A stretch of 64,000 nt of DNA from Chroogloeocystis siderophila 5.2 s.c.1. Lineage in GTDB: Bacteria; Cyanobacteriota; Cyanobacteriia; Cyanobacteriales; Chroococcidiopsidaceae. The position numbers were made by a program, and so were the translations under genes. Numbering within the stretch: position 1 is the first letter of the stretch; each line of letters begins with the position of its first letter. The notes beneath the pieces were generated by a model. It had not been told where the DNA came from, did no database searches, and saw only the letters and a list, made by a program, of their open reading frames with translations. Positions 36,661-46,371 of the stretch are shown here, piece after piece. The stretch is from NCBI RefSeq assembly GCF_001904655.1, contig NZ_MRCC01000008.1, forward strand, positions 186,001 through 250,000, written 5' to 3'.

Positions 36661-38427
36661 ATGAAAAAATTACTAGTAGGCTTGGTTTTACTTGGACTAT
36701 GCTTTGGCTTGTTCAATTTCAAGGGCTTAGCAAGTCAGGGTGAATTTGAGGAAATTGTGCTGGACTTTCGGGAAGATATTCCGATAGCCCAAATTGACAA
36801 TCAACTCAGGGTGATCGCTCAACAATTTAACCTTGCCCCTCAATTAAATAGTATCTTTTCTAAACCAGATAATGTGTACATTGTCAAGGGAGATCGCGCA
36901 ACACTCAAAGCACTGCGCAGGTCTTTTGTTGCCAAGTCAACTGAATATATTGAACCGAACTACATTTACAACGCTTTAGAAGTTCCCAACGATCCAGACT
37001 ATAACAAACAGTGGAATTTACGCTCTATTAAAGTCGAGTCAGCGTGGGATGAAACGAAAGGTAATGGTGTGACGGTTGCGGTCATTGACACGGGTGTTTC
37101 TCGAGTTCCCGACTTAAAGCAAACCAAATTTGTGCGCGGGTATGACTTCGTGAACAACCGCGAAACGGCGATAGATGACAGCGGACATGGAACGCACGTC
37201 GCGGGGACAATTGCCCAATCGACGAATAACAATTATGGCGTTGCAGGGATTGCTTATGAAGCAAATATTATGCCATTAAAAGTATTGAGTGCTTTTGGCG
37301 GTGGAACTGTTGCGGATATTGCCGAAGCGATTAAATTTGCGGCTGACCACAATGCAGATGTCATTAATATGAGTTTGGGTGGTGGTGGTGACAGTCACTT
37401 ACTCAAAGAGGCGATCGCTTATGCGCATCGTAAAGGTGTCGTCGTTGTCGCGGCTGCGGGTAATGCCAACAAAAATTCAGCTTCGTATCCGGCGCGTTAT
37501 CCTCACGTGATTGGTGTTGCCGCGCTCGATTCAGCGGGTGAAAAAGCGCCGTATTCTAACTTTGGTGCAGGTGTTGATATTTCTGCGCCTGGTGGTGTGG
37601 GTACGGGTGCAGGAGGGATTGTGCAAGAAACAATTAATTCTAAGGGACAAGCAATGTTTGTTTCTTTTCAAGGAACAAGTATGGCAGCCCCTCACGTTGC
37701 TGGTGTTGTGGCTTTGATCAAAGCAACTGGCGTCAAAGAACCAGATCAAGTGCGAAGTGTCTTGAAAAAATCCGCGATGCGCGTCAAAAATGATACTTTA
37801 AATCATTATGGTGCGGGACAACTTGATGCGGCAGCGGCGGTTAAACTTGCGGTACGCGGACAAATCAGTTTTCGCGATTTCTTCCGGTGGTTGCGTGACA
37901 GTGGCTATCTCAATCCGCGCTTTTGGATTGATGGCGGCGCGGTGGCGTTCCTGCCGAAACTAGCGATGGTTTTGGGTTCTTATCTCCTCGCCTGGTTTTT
38001 ACGCGTATACTTCCCGTTTACTTGGAGTTGGTCATTATTGGGTGGTTTAGTTGCCGGAAGTTCAGGGTTATTCTTCTTACGCGGATTCTACATCTTTGAT
38101 TTTCCGCAAGTTCCCTTCCGCATTATGGGCAGTTCAATTCCCGAAATGGGGAATATGATCGCGGGTAACAATATTTTAAATCCCTTATTCGCTAGCGTCC
38201 TGATTCCGTTTATCTTAGTCGCCCTCCTCTTGAATAAACCCGTTTGGAAGTGGTTTGCGATTGGTACGGCGTTAGGTGTTGCGGCGTGTCTAGGTGTGAA
38301 TGCCGTTGTCTCACCTGCGGTTTGGGGCATGGGTAGCGGTGCGATCGCCCGTGTATTTCTGTTCATTAATGCTTTAATGTGTTACAGCCTCGCGCTATTA
38401 GCCGTCAAAGTGGAGCGATCGACATGA
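36661..38427 (+). CDS. Subtilisin-like serine peptidase (S8) fused to a polytopic membrane domain
   Basis: 588 residues from the ATG at 36661, which begins a signal sequence (KKLLVGLVLLGLCFGLFNF); codons upstream look untranslated. There is a short pro-region (about 25-105). The S8 catalytic domain carries the triad Asp143 (VAVIDTGVS), His176 (DSGHGTHVAG) and Ser340 (GTSMAAPHVAG). From about residue 420 to the end come several hydrophobic helices (MVLGSYLLAWFLRVYF, LLGGLVAGSSGLFFL, FILVALLLN, ALGVAACLGVNAVV, FLFINALMCYSLALLAV), an unusual membrane-anchoring C-terminus. The protease domain should face the periplasm. The stop overlaps the next gene's start by 4 bp (ATGA). Confidence 0.93.
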   Translation: MKKLLVGLVLLGLCFGLFNFKGLASQGEFEEIVLDFREDIPIAQIDNQLRVIAQQFNLAPQLNSIFSKPDNVYIVKGDRATLKALRRSFVAKSTEYIEPNYIYNALEVPNDPDYNKQWNLRSIKVESAWDETKGNGVTVAVIDTGVSRVPDLKQTKFVRGYDFVNNRETAIDDSGHGTHVAGTIAQSTNNNYGVAGIAYEANIMPLKVLSAFGGGTVADIAEAIKFAADHNADVINMSLGGGGDSHLLKEAIAYAHRKGVVVVAAAGNANKNSASYPARYPHVIGVAALDSAGEKAPYSNFGAGVDISAPGGVGTGAGGIVQETINSKGQAMFVSFQGTSMAAPHVAGVVALIKATGVKEPDQVRSVLKKSAMRVKNDTLNHYGAGQLDAAAAVKLAVRGQISFRDFFRWLRDSGYLNPRFWIDGGAVAFLPKLAMVLGSYLLAWFLRVYFPFTWSWSLLGGLVAGSSGLFFLRGFYIFDFPQVPFRIMGSSIPEMGNMIAGNNILNPLFASVLIPFILVALLLNKPVWKWFAIGTALGVAACLGVNAVVSPAVWGMGSGAIARVFLFINALMCYSLALLAVKVERST

Positions 38428-38651
38428 GTACGACTGTTACAGGAACAATTCAACGCAGTGATATGGGTGCTGGGGCGTGGGCGCTAACAGCAGACGACGG
38501 CACAACTTATGAAGTTCATAACGCCCCGAAAGAATTGCTGCAACCAGGCAAAAAAGTCAAAGTTACAGGACAGATCCGCGAAGATGTGATGACAATTGCC
38601 ATGATTGGACCTGTCCTTGAAGTGCGATCGTTTGAACCTGTTAGCGATTAG
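38424..38651 (+). CDS. Small OB-fold-like protein coupled to the subtilase gene
   Basis: 75 residues. The ATG at 38424 overlaps the subtilase stop (ATGA), implying co-transcription and translational coupling. Sequence pattern TVTGTIQRSDMGAGAWALTA, then TYEVHNAPKELLQPGKKVKV, is a compact beta barrel like those of single-domain OB-fold proteins with a 'GTI...W.L...DG..Y.L' signature. No catalytic residues. It may bind or modulate the protease (inference). No signal peptide, so its location relative to the periplasmic protease domain is a problem for that idea. Confidence 0.75.
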   Translation: MSTTVTGTIQRSDMGAGAWALTADDGTTYEVHNAPKELLQPGKKVKVTGQIREDVMTIAMIGPVLEVRSFEPVSD

Positions 38652-38666
38652 CAATTAGCACTTTAG

Positions 38667-38990
38667 CTAAACTGTTGTAGCATCTAACACGGCTTGCAAC
38701 TTACTTCTAAATTCTCCCTTGGGATGACCGCCTTTGACTTCGCCTAAAATCTTAAATTCGCCTTCGGGGGAATCACAGATAAGATAGGTAGGCCATCCCA
38801 TTTCTGCTTTGTCGGGATACTGCGTTAACAGAATCTTACGATACTTGCGATACGTCGCAGTGTCCTGCATCTTAACATCAATAAACTGTAATCCTAATTC
38901 CTCACTAACTTTTTGATCGTAAAACGACATTTTATGGCAAATTCCGCAATCTTCTGATGAAAATTTAATAACTGCTCGCTCCATTATCAT
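38667..38990 (-). CDS. Thioredoxin-like protein with CGIC active site
   Basis: 107 residues, cytosolic. Starts with the thioredoxin-fold strand and active-site helix: VIKFSSEDCGICHKMSFYDQ, so CGIC takes the place of CGPC. Later WPTYLICDSPEGEFKILGEV gives the cis-Pro loop and the following strands. The CGIC dithiol suggests an active redox or isomerase-type protein, but the partner is unknown. ATG codons at 38990 and 38984 are both possible. Convergent with the OB-fold gene (15-bp gap). Confidence 0.88.
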   Translation of the reverse strand: MIMERAVIKFSSEDCGICHKMSFYDQKVSEELGLQFIDVKMQDTATYRKYRKILLTQYPDKAEMGWPTYLICDSPEGEFKILGEVKGGHPKGEFRSKLQAVLDATTV

Positions 38991-39177
38991 CTATCCTCGT
39001 TGATCAGAAATTATTAGTTAAAGACGTCGCACAGAATGCAATTAAGTTGTTTATTGTATACGTCTGAAGTAGCAGATTGCGCACTGCTCAATTCTCCACA
39101 ATAGGGTATGCAACCGCGTTAAGGAAATAGGTAAGTTAAAAAATAATGCTTATCTACTGCTAAGAGGAGAGTTTTAC

Positions 39178-39840
39178 GTGGTGCAAGCAGTAATTTTAGA
39201 TGTTGATGGCACACTGGTGCTAAGTAATGATGCTCATGCACAATCGTGGGTTGATGCGTTTACAGAATACGGATATCACATATCATTTGAACAAGTCCGA
39301 CCGCTCATTGGAATGGGTGGCGATCAAGTCATACCGAGAATGGTCCCAGGGTTGAATAAAGAAGAAGGCGACGGTAAAAAGATTTCTGAACGGCGTAAAG
39401 AACTGATTATCGAAAAGTATGGACCCAAGCTAGAAGCTGCTCCAGGAGCGCGAGAATTAGTTCAGCGGATGAAGCAGCAAGGGATAAAGTTGATTATTGC
39501 GAGTTCAGCAACAAGTCAAGAGTTAGAAGTGTTACTCAAAGCTGCAAAGGTAGATGACTTGCTTGATGAAGCAACGACATCGAGTGATGCTGAAGCTTCT
39601 AAACCAGAACCGGATATTGTCGAAGCTGCTTTAAGGAAGTTAGAGATGCAACCTGATGCTATATTGATGCTGGGAGATACACCCTACGACATTCAAGCAG
39701 CAAGTGCAGCTGGTGTGAGCGTGATCGCACTGCGTTGCGGAGGTTTTGAAGACCCGCAACTCGAAGGTGCTAAAGCGATTTACGATCACCCTGCGGATTT
39801 GCTTGCGCACTACGATGAGTCGCTTTTGAGTAAACACTAG
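39178..39840 (+). CDS. HAD-superfamily phosphatase
   Basis: 220 residues. HAD motif I ILDVDGTLVLS near the N-terminus, a helical cap (about 15-90), motif II Ser in IIASSATSQEL, motif III Lys in EASKPEPDIV, and motif IV MLGDTPYDIQAA. Class I cap (beta-phosphoglucomutase/phosphatase-like). The start is a GTG at 39178, with AGAGGAGAG 8 bp upstream; a second GTG follows at once. The substrate is not predictable; sugar phosphates are typical for this branch. Confidence 0.9.
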   Translation: MVQAVILDVDGTLVLSNDAHAQSWVDAFTEYGYHISFEQVRPLIGMGGDQVIPRMVPGLNKEEGDGKKISERRKELIIEKYGPKLEAAPGARELVQRMKQQGIKLIIASSATSQELEVLLKAAKVDDLLDEATTSSDAEASKPEPDIVEAALRKLEMQPDAILMLGDTPYDIQAASAAGVSVIALRCGGFEDPQLEGAKAIYDHPADLLAHYDESLLSKH

Positions 39841-40351
39841 TCTAGTAGTATTACGGGTAATAGGTCATTCGTCATTGCTAATTATCTACTCTGATGCGTA
39901 GTCATCTATTACTGTTGGCTAAGTTTTGATCTGCGCAAGTACTCGCAATGTATTAATACCTATTGCCTTGAATACATAAAAAGTTGCCTAACTTTAATCA
40001 ATACTTTGTGGAGCAACGCAGTTGTGATCGCTGATTCAACCTTAATCATCGTGCGTAAGAATTCGCATTATCAACAAGACGTGAATTCCTTAAACAGTAG
40101 CTAACATAAAAATATTCTCTTGGCAAGCGAAAACGTACTGAAATCTTAAATAAGATTATTGCAGCTAACAAAATAACTTCAGAAGATTTACGCTCAAAAT
40201 AATTAAACTGTGTAGATATGCTTAATAAAACAATATGAAATAATTATTAAGAGGAAACTATTATTAATTAACAATCATAGGCTGAATAAGTATACACAGC
40301 AAATCAGACTTATAAAACAAAACTTAGGAGCAATTCTCAAGCAGACTGTTG
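39841..40351. other. Intergenic upstream of the sensor kinase
   Basis: About 500 bp with no gene seen. The left end carries TAATAGGTCATTCGTCATTGCTAAT-type degenerate heptamer repeats. Confidence 0.4.
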
Positions 40352-42964
40352 ATGCATATCTGCACCGAATTGCTGCTAACAAGAATTGTTAGTCGTGCGA
40401 CTAAAGCTAGTTATATGGCTGTTTATGGTTGGAGAAGAAAGCATTTCCTATGGAGTCGCTATAGTGTAGCGGTGGCGACTGTAGTCATCACGCTACTGGT
40501 CAAACTGTTGCTTGCACCAGTCATTGACAATGAAAGTCCCTTCTTATTATTTTTCTTTGCGATCGTTGTTAGTACTTGGTATGGCGGCAGGTCCACAGGA
40601 ATACTTGCGACAGTTTTAGCGGCTTTATGCGCCGATTATTTTCTCATCCCACCGTTTCATTCTTTCTTAGTTGATACTGTAGGCTTTTGTGTTCGTCTAG
40701 GCTTATTCATCTTTGAAGGAACTGCAATAACATATGTCGTTGCTGAATTAAATACTGCCAAACAACAAGCCGAAACGAGAAGGTTAGAAGCTTTACACTA
40801 CCAAGAGACTTTACAACAAAGCGAAGAACGCTTTCGTTTATTCGTTGAAAGTGTCGGCGAATATGCAATATTTATGCTCGATGCCGATGCTAACATCGTT
40901 AGCTGGAATGTGGGAGCAGAAAACTTATTTGGGTATAAAGAAGCAGAAATTTCAGGAAAACATTTTTCTTCCTTATTCACGCTTGACGATATTAGGAGTG
41001 GGAAACCACAACAGGAGATCGAACAAGCGATCGCGCAAGGACGTGCGGAAGCGCAAACGTGGCACCTGCGGAGTAACGGTACGTGGTTTTGGGCAAATTG
41101 CGTAATTACCGCGTTACGCGATAATAATGGTTGCTTGCGTGGTTTTGCCAAAGTTATTCACGATTTTACCGAACACCATCAAGTAGAAGTGGTTCTGCAA
41201 AAAGCTAACGAAGAATTAGAACTCAGAGTCCAAAGCCGCACCTTTGAGTTACAAAACGCTAATGAGCAACTGTGCAGCGAAATTATTGAACGCCAGCAAA
41301 TTGAAGAAGCTTTATTAGATAGTCAAACTCGACTGCAACTGATTAATAGCATCTCAACTGCGATGATGCTAGGTATGTCGGTAGAACAGATTATTAAACG
41401 TACCGTCAGACAAATCAGCGAATGTTTTCCTTCGCTACGCGTCGCTTACTCGATAATTGATCAAAATGGCACCTTGACAGTCATTCATTCGCTAGAACCC
41501 GAAGGAATACCATCACTTCAGGGAGTCACGTTTGATTTGCAGACAATGCCAGACTATCTCCAAGCGATACAAATGAATGTGCCGATTGTGGTAGAAGATA
41601 TCGCGCAGGATCTGCGCTTTTCTACGCAAAATTGTGCTTTGTTTCGTACCTATGGTATTCAAGCGTTTGTTGACGTTCCATTGCAATACTCGAAACAATT
41701 AATCGGTTTGTTGTGCTTTGATTCGGCGCAGCCGCGAAAGTGGAGTAATCATGAAATTGGTACGTTGATTGTTATCACGCAGTATCTTTCGATCATCATC
41801 AAGAATGCTCAAACGCAACAAGAACGCGATCGCGCCGAACTTGCTTTACAACAAGCGCACGATGAATTAGAACTGAGAGTAAGAAATCGAACGGCACAAC
41901 TTGCAAAAGCAAACGAAGAGTTAAAAACAGAAATTTACGAGCGCCGACGCGTTGAAGAATCACTACGACAGAGTGAGGAGCGCTTGCGCTTTGCGCTGAG
42001 TGCGGCTGATATGGTAGCGTGGGATTGGAACACTTTAACCGATGAAATTAGTTACTCCAACAATGCACATAGCGCGATCAGATTGCCGTCAAAAACAAAA
42101 ATAAATACGGCGACTGAGTTTTTTAATTTAATCTATTCTGAAGATCGCGATCGCGTGCTGCAAGAACTTCGGTTTCAATGTACTTCAGCGAATAGAAATC
42201 TCTACAGCACAGAATTTCGCTTAGTTCATCCTGATGGTTCGATTCACTGGATGGCTAATCAAGGAAAAGTGAGTTATGACATCGCGGGTAAAGTCATCCG
42301 CGTTAGTGGAATTCTCCGCGATATTACAAAGCAAAAGCAAATTGCCGACCAAATACAAGCTTCGCTTGTTGAAAAAGAAGTTTTACTCAAAGAAATTCAT
42401 CACCGTGTCAAAAATAATTTGCAGATCATTTCTAGCCTTCTCAGCCTACAGTCGGGATACATTGAAGATCAACAAACGCTAGAAATTTTAAAAGCGGGTG
42501 AAAATCGTATAGCTTCAATGGCACTAATTCACGAACAATTGTATCAATCACAAGACTTAGCAAAGATTGATTTTGCAGATTATATTCAAAATTTAGTAGC
42601 TAATTTGTTTAGCTCTTATGATGTTTCTTCCGAACAAATTATTTTACATTCTAATATTGAACGCATTCTTTTGAGTTTAGATCTTGCTATTCCGTGTGGT
42701 TTAATTATTAATGAATTGATCTCTAATTCTTTAAAACACGCCTTCCCAAATAATAAAAAAGGTAATATATACATTAAGCTGTCTGCAATAGATGATCGAT
42801 ATCACCTTAGTATTAGAGATGATGGTGTAGGATTACCAAAAAACATAGATCCAAACAATACAGAATCTTTGGGCTTACAAATTGTCGCTGCTTTAACTCA
42901 ACAATTAGAAGGTAGTTTAGATATTCAGAGTCATAATGGTACAGAGTTTAAAATTAAGTTTTGA
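40352..42964 (+). CDS. Membrane sensor histidine kinase (DUF4118/KdpD-like sensor, PAS, GAF, PAS, HisKA_2)
   Basis: 870 residues from ATG 40352. Order: hydrophobic DUF4118-type region (about 35-140, with SPFLLFFFAIVVSTWYGGRS and TVLAALCADYFLIPP), PAS 1 (about 150-270), coiled coil (about 275-325), GAF (about 330-480), coiled coil, PAS 2 (about 535-650), then a HisKA_2 type H-box (LLKEIHHRVKNNLQIISSLL) and HATPase with NELISNSLKHAFP and LSIRDDGVGLP. Membrane-anchored sensor whose signal is unknown. The response regulator/kinase gene starts 34 bp after the stop and is its probable partner. Confidence 0.93.
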   Translation: MHICTELLLTRIVSRATKASYMAVYGWRRKHFLWSRYSVAVATVVITLLVKLLLAPVIDNESPFLLFFFAIVVSTWYGGRSTGILATVLAALCADYFLIPPFHSFLVDTVGFCVRLGLFIFEGTAITYVVAELNTAKQQAETRRLEALHYQETLQQSEERFRLFVESVGEYAIFMLDADANIVSWNVGAENLFGYKEAEISGKHFSSLFTLDDIRSGKPQQEIEQAIAQGRAEAQTWHLRSNGTWFWANCVITALRDNNGCLRGFAKVIHDFTEHHQVEVVLQKANEELELRVQSRTFELQNANEQLCSEIIERQQIEEALLDSQTRLQLINSISTAMMLGMSVEQIIKRTVRQISECFPSLRVAYSIIDQNGTLTVIHSLEPEGIPSLQGVTFDLQTMPDYLQAIQMNVPIVVEDIAQDLRFSTQNCALFRTYGIQAFVDVPLQYSKQLIGLLCFDSAQPRKWSNHEIGTLIVITQYLSIIIKNAQTQQERDRAELALQQAHDELELRVRNRTAQLAKANEELKTEIYERRRVEESLRQSEERLRFALSAADMVAWDWNTLTDEISYSNNAHSAIRLPSKTKINTATEFFNLIYSEDRDRVLQELRFQCTSANRNLYSTEFRLVHPDGSIHWMANQGKVSYDIAGKVIRVSGILRDITKQKQIADQIQASLVEKEVLLKEIHHRVKNNLQIISSLLSLQSGYIEDQQTLEILKAGENRIASMALIHEQLYQSQDLAKIDFADYIQNLVANLFSSYDVSSEQIILHSNIERILLSLDLAIPCGLIINELISNSLKHAFPNNKKGNIYIKLSAIDDRYHLSIRDDGVGLPKNIDPNNTESLGLQIVAALTQQLEGSLDIQSHNGTEFKIKF

Positions 42965-42998
42965 TCGTCAAAGTTATTAAAGTTCATAAGTAGTCCTA

Positions 42999-44579
42999 AT
43001 GAGTAAGGCAAGTATCCTGATTGTAGAAGATGAGCTTCTTGTTGCCAAAGATATACAAAATCGGCTAACTAAGTTTGGATACGCCGTTGTTGGTGTCGTC
43101 TCTTCGGGAAAAGACGCAATCAATAAAGCGATAGAAAAAAATCCTGACCTCATTTTAATGGATATTCATTTGAAAGGAGACCTTGACGGAATTGAAGTAG
43201 CGCAGGTAATTTATGATGATTTGAATATTCCGATAGTTTACCTAACCGCTAATGCTGATGACAATACATTAGAACGCGCCAAGGCAACAGAGCCGTTTGG
43301 TTATATTTTAAAACCTTTTAAAGAGAAAGAATTAAAAACAACAATTGAAATTACACTAACGAAGCATCAAATTGAAAAAAAGCTGCGACAAAGCGAACAG
43401 TGGTTAGCCACAGTTCTCAAAAGTATTGGCGATGCTGTGATTACTAGCGATGCTTGCGGAATAGTGACTTTTATGAATCCTGTAGCTGAATCGCTGACAG
43501 GTTGGACGCAAGAGGAAGCCTACGGTAGAGATGCAACAGAAATATTTAATATTACGCATAGCATATCTGGTCAAAAAGTAGACAGTCCAATTGTGCAAGC
43601 TTTAAAACAAGGAATTACAGTTGGAATCGCCGAAGAAACACTTTTGATTACCAAAAATGGAATAGAAATTCCCATTGATGATAGTGCAGCACCAATCCGC
43701 GATGATAAAGGAAATATCACTGGTGCAGTATTAGTATTTCGCGATATTACAGAACGTAAGCAAGCAAAAGAAGCTCGTCAAAAGCAAATCGAACAAGAAA
43801 GGCTAGTTGCTCAACTAGAAAAACTTAATCAGCTAAAAGATGATTTTTTAAGTACAGTTTCGCACGAATTACGAACTCCGATCGCTAATATGAAAATGGC
43901 AATTCAAATGCTATCTCTTGCACCTAATATAGAAAAAAGCCGGCGGTACTTGGAAATTTTGCAAGCAGAGTGCACGCGGGAAACTGAGCTAATTAATGAT
44001 TTGCTTGATTTACAACGCCTCGAATTAGCAACTTATCCAACGCTACTTGCTGAAGCAATTCATTTGAGCGATTGGTTGGCAAAAATAATTGAGCCATTTG
44101 TGCATCGTAGCGAACAACGTCAACAAATCCTGCAAATGAATATTATTAGCCCTAATTTAATACCATTGGTTTCTGGTCGGGCTAGCATCGAGCGAATTTT
44201 AGCAGAACTATTAAATAATGCGTGTAAGTATACTCCAGCAGGTGGGAAGATAATCTTAAGTGTCAGCCAAGATGATGCACGATCGCCCGAAGATGCGGCA
44301 AGGAACACAGATTTATCTAGAGTAAAAACGATTTTCAGTGTTAAAAATCAAGCCGAAATTCCTCAAGAGCAATTACCGCGAATCTTTGAAAAATTTTATC
44401 GCGTTCCCCAAAGCGATCGCTGGCAACAAGGTGGTACAGGTTTAGGGCTTGCTTTGGTGCAAAAACTTGTTGAACACTTGCAGGGAACGATTGATGTAAC
44501 CAGCGATCAAGGTTGGACAACATTTACTGTCACGTTGACTAATTTAGTTGGAAATCATGAAATCTTAAGAATAGATTAA
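42999..44579 (+). CDS. Receiver-PAS-histidine kinase hybrid
   Basis: 526 residues. N-terminal receiver (1-125) with acid pocket VEDELLVA and phospho-acceptor Asp55 in LILMDIHLKGDLDGIEVAQ, conserved Thr/Lys in YLTANADDN and YILKPF. PAS domain (about 135-255, with GFLNPVAES-like TFMNPVAESLTGWTQEEA). HisKA with His at about 289 in STVSHELRTPIANM, then HATPase (LNNACKYTPAGGK, RIFEKFYRV, GTGLGLALVQKL). The receiver is first, so phosphotransfer from the upstream kinase would modulate this second kinase: a phosphorelay (inference). Starts 34 bp after the sensor kinase and is probably in the same operon. Confidence 0.93.
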   Translation: MSKASILIVEDELLVAKDIQNRLTKFGYAVVGVVSSGKDAINKAIEKNPDLILMDIHLKGDLDGIEVAQVIYDDLNIPIVYLTANADDNTLERAKATEPFGYILKPFKEKELKTTIEITLTKHQIEKKLRQSEQWLATVLKSIGDAVITSDACGIVTFMNPVAESLTGWTQEEAYGRDATEIFNITHSISGQKVDSPIVQALKQGITVGIAEETLLITKNGIEIPIDDSAAPIRDDKGNITGAVLVFRDITERKQAKEARQKQIEQERLVAQLEKLNQLKDDFLSTVSHELRTPIANMKMAIQMLSLAPNIEKSRRYLEILQAECTRETELINDLLDLQRLELATYPTLLAEAIHLSDWLAKIIEPFVHRSEQRQQILQMNIISPNLIPLVSGRASIERILAELLNNACKYTPAGGKIILSVSQDDARSPEDAARNTDLSRVKTIFSVKNQAEIPQEQLPRIFEKFYRVPQSDRWQQGGTGLGLALVQKLVEHLQGTIDVTSDQGWTTFTVTLTNLVGNHEILRID

Positions 44580-44893
44580 TTTTTAATTTGTTATGCGTTG
44601 TTAATGTTAGGGAAAGTCAATCGATAGGCTAGATATTATAACGTAAGTTGCGGATTTATGACAACTTAGATAGCCAGAGAAACTTTGTTGATAAAAATGC
44701 ATCTAAGTTAGTTAAGCTCAAATAGTAGAGAGTTGCGTTGAGAAAGTAAATCTGTGGAATAGGTGAAAAAGAATCAGGAACATACAATTAGCAATCTTAA
44801 TTGGGCGGTAGAAAACATCTGTTCCATCATTAAACAGTCAAAATTTTCCTGTGTTGCGAACTTTTTTCCTTTTTTCGTGCAGTAGGAGCCACT
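44580..44893. other. Intergenic
   Basis: About 310 bp, no gene or recognised structure seen. It probably contains the promoter of the gene at 44894. Confidence 0.4.
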
Positions 44894-46333
44894 GTGACGC
44901 TAGAATTCCACCTCTGCGTAACTGCTGTTGGACATCATCTTTACCGAGTACATACTGAACAAGTACCGCCTACAGTGCCAATTGCCAAGGAAGTTAGAGC
45001 GTGGGATGTAGAGAGTTGGTTAAGTTATGCAGCGCAGATTGAAGAAGCTGCTGTATATCTAGGCGATCGCCATAACTTAAATGCAACCTTAGCTATTTTA
45101 GGAAAACAACTTTATGCTGCATTGTTTACAGGGAAAATTGCAGGAAGTTGGAACATAGCACAAAATTTAGCTCAGCAAAAACAAGCACTACTGTCATTAC
45201 ATATAGAAATTGCTGCGAGTTGCTTAGTAGATTTACCGTGGGAACTTCTCTATACAGCAGATCGCTTTTTAGTTACCAATCCGCGAATTGCTGTGAAGAT
45301 TAGCCGGAGACACGCAGCCGAAAATCTAGAACAACTCGATTTGGCTTTCCTCGTCGAGGATATGCAGCAAGAATCGCTTGCGGAAGAATGGAATGATACG
45401 TTTCTCGAAATTGATGATAGCGATCCCGCGTATGCCGAAGATTCAGCTGTTGTTGCGAATATATTGAGCCAACTTGCAGCATCGCCGCCGACAACTCCAA
45501 ACGAAGAACAAGCTTCCATATCTACAGCTTCTACTCAAACTACGCCACCACCGCGCGGCAAATCAGAAAGTGTCTGGAGGACATTTGTCATTGGTAGTTT
45601 CATGGTGGCAATCGTTGCGATCGCCAGCGTATGGTGGGAGTATCAGCAACCAAATCAAATTGCTAGTTCTTTAACATCCTCAGCGTGGAATCGGTTAAAT
45701 AAGCGTAATTGGCAAGCCGCGACTACACAAGAAATAACGGCGATCGCGACAGCCCAGTTGCATCGAAAAGAAGTGATCGCTGCACAACCCCTAGTGGAAG
45801 AACTACTCAACCGCAACGCGTTACAAAATGCTGAAACGGCGCTGAAGGTTGTTCCGCCGTCTGCTAATACTGATACAATTTTATTTCTGCGTGGACGCTT
45901 GGCATGGCAATCTTCACAAATAGAGCAAGCACGTCGTTATTGGGAAGCTGCGGTCAAACAAAAGCCTGACACAAAATACTACAACGCTTTAGGCTTCGCC
46001 TACTATGCACAAGACAACTGGAGTCAAGCTAATGAAGCGTGGTTTGAGGCACTATATTTAGCTAATCAACCGTCAGTTACGCAAGATAACAGCGAACTCC
46101 TCACAACCTATGCTGGACTTGCATTAGTATTGCAGCAGTCAGTGCCAAATCGACCGCCTAACGAACAAGCAAAACTCATCAATGAAGCAGTAAAGCTCCG
46201 TGAAAAAGTTTTAGCAGAAGATCCTATTAACTTTCAACTACAGCAGTTAGAGAGTCATTGGCTATGGCATCAAAAAGCCATCACCGACTGGCGATCGCTC
46301 CTTCTTATAGAAGACAGCAGGGTGAGTCGTTAG
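44894..46333 (+). CDS. CHAT-like N-domain / single TM / TPR-like protein
   Basis: 479 residues, GTG start at 44894 with TAGGAG 5 bp upstream. The N-terminal part (about 1-145) resembles the leading region of CHAT-domain proteins, ending LVDLPWELLYTADRFLVTNP, but the catalytic His/Cys part of CHAT is absent. One hydrophobic helix (about 228-248) precedes a helical repeat region (about 270-479) with TPR-like units (ALGFAYYAQDNWSQANEAWF). Topology: N-domain cytosolic and repeats outside, or the reverse; sequence does not say. Function unknown; a scaffold is a reasonable guess. Confidence 0.7.
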   Translation: MTLEFHLCVTAVGHHLYRVHTEQVPPTVPIAKEVRAWDVESWLSYAAQIEEAAVYLGDRHNLNATLAILGKQLYAALFTGKIAGSWNIAQNLAQQKQALLSLHIEIAASCLVDLPWELLYTADRFLVTNPRIAVKISRRHAAENLEQLDLAFLVEDMQQESLAEEWNDTFLEIDDSDPAYAEDSAVVANILSQLAASPPTTPNEEQASISTASTQTTPPPRGKSESVWRTFVIGSFMVAIVAIASVWWEYQQPNQIASSLTSSAWNRLNKRNWQAATTQEITAIATAQLHRKEVIAAQPLVEELLNRNALQNAETALKVVPPSANTDTILFLRGRLAWQSSQIEQARRYWEAAVKQKPDTKYYNALGFAYYAQDNWSQANEAWFEALYLANQPSVTQDNSELLTTYAGLALVLQQSVPNRPPNEQAKLINEAVKLREKVLAEDPINFQLQQLESHWLWHQKAITDWRSLLLIEDSRVSR

Positions 46334-46371
46334 TGAGTAGTAAGATGAGCATTGAGGCTAACATTAGCTAT

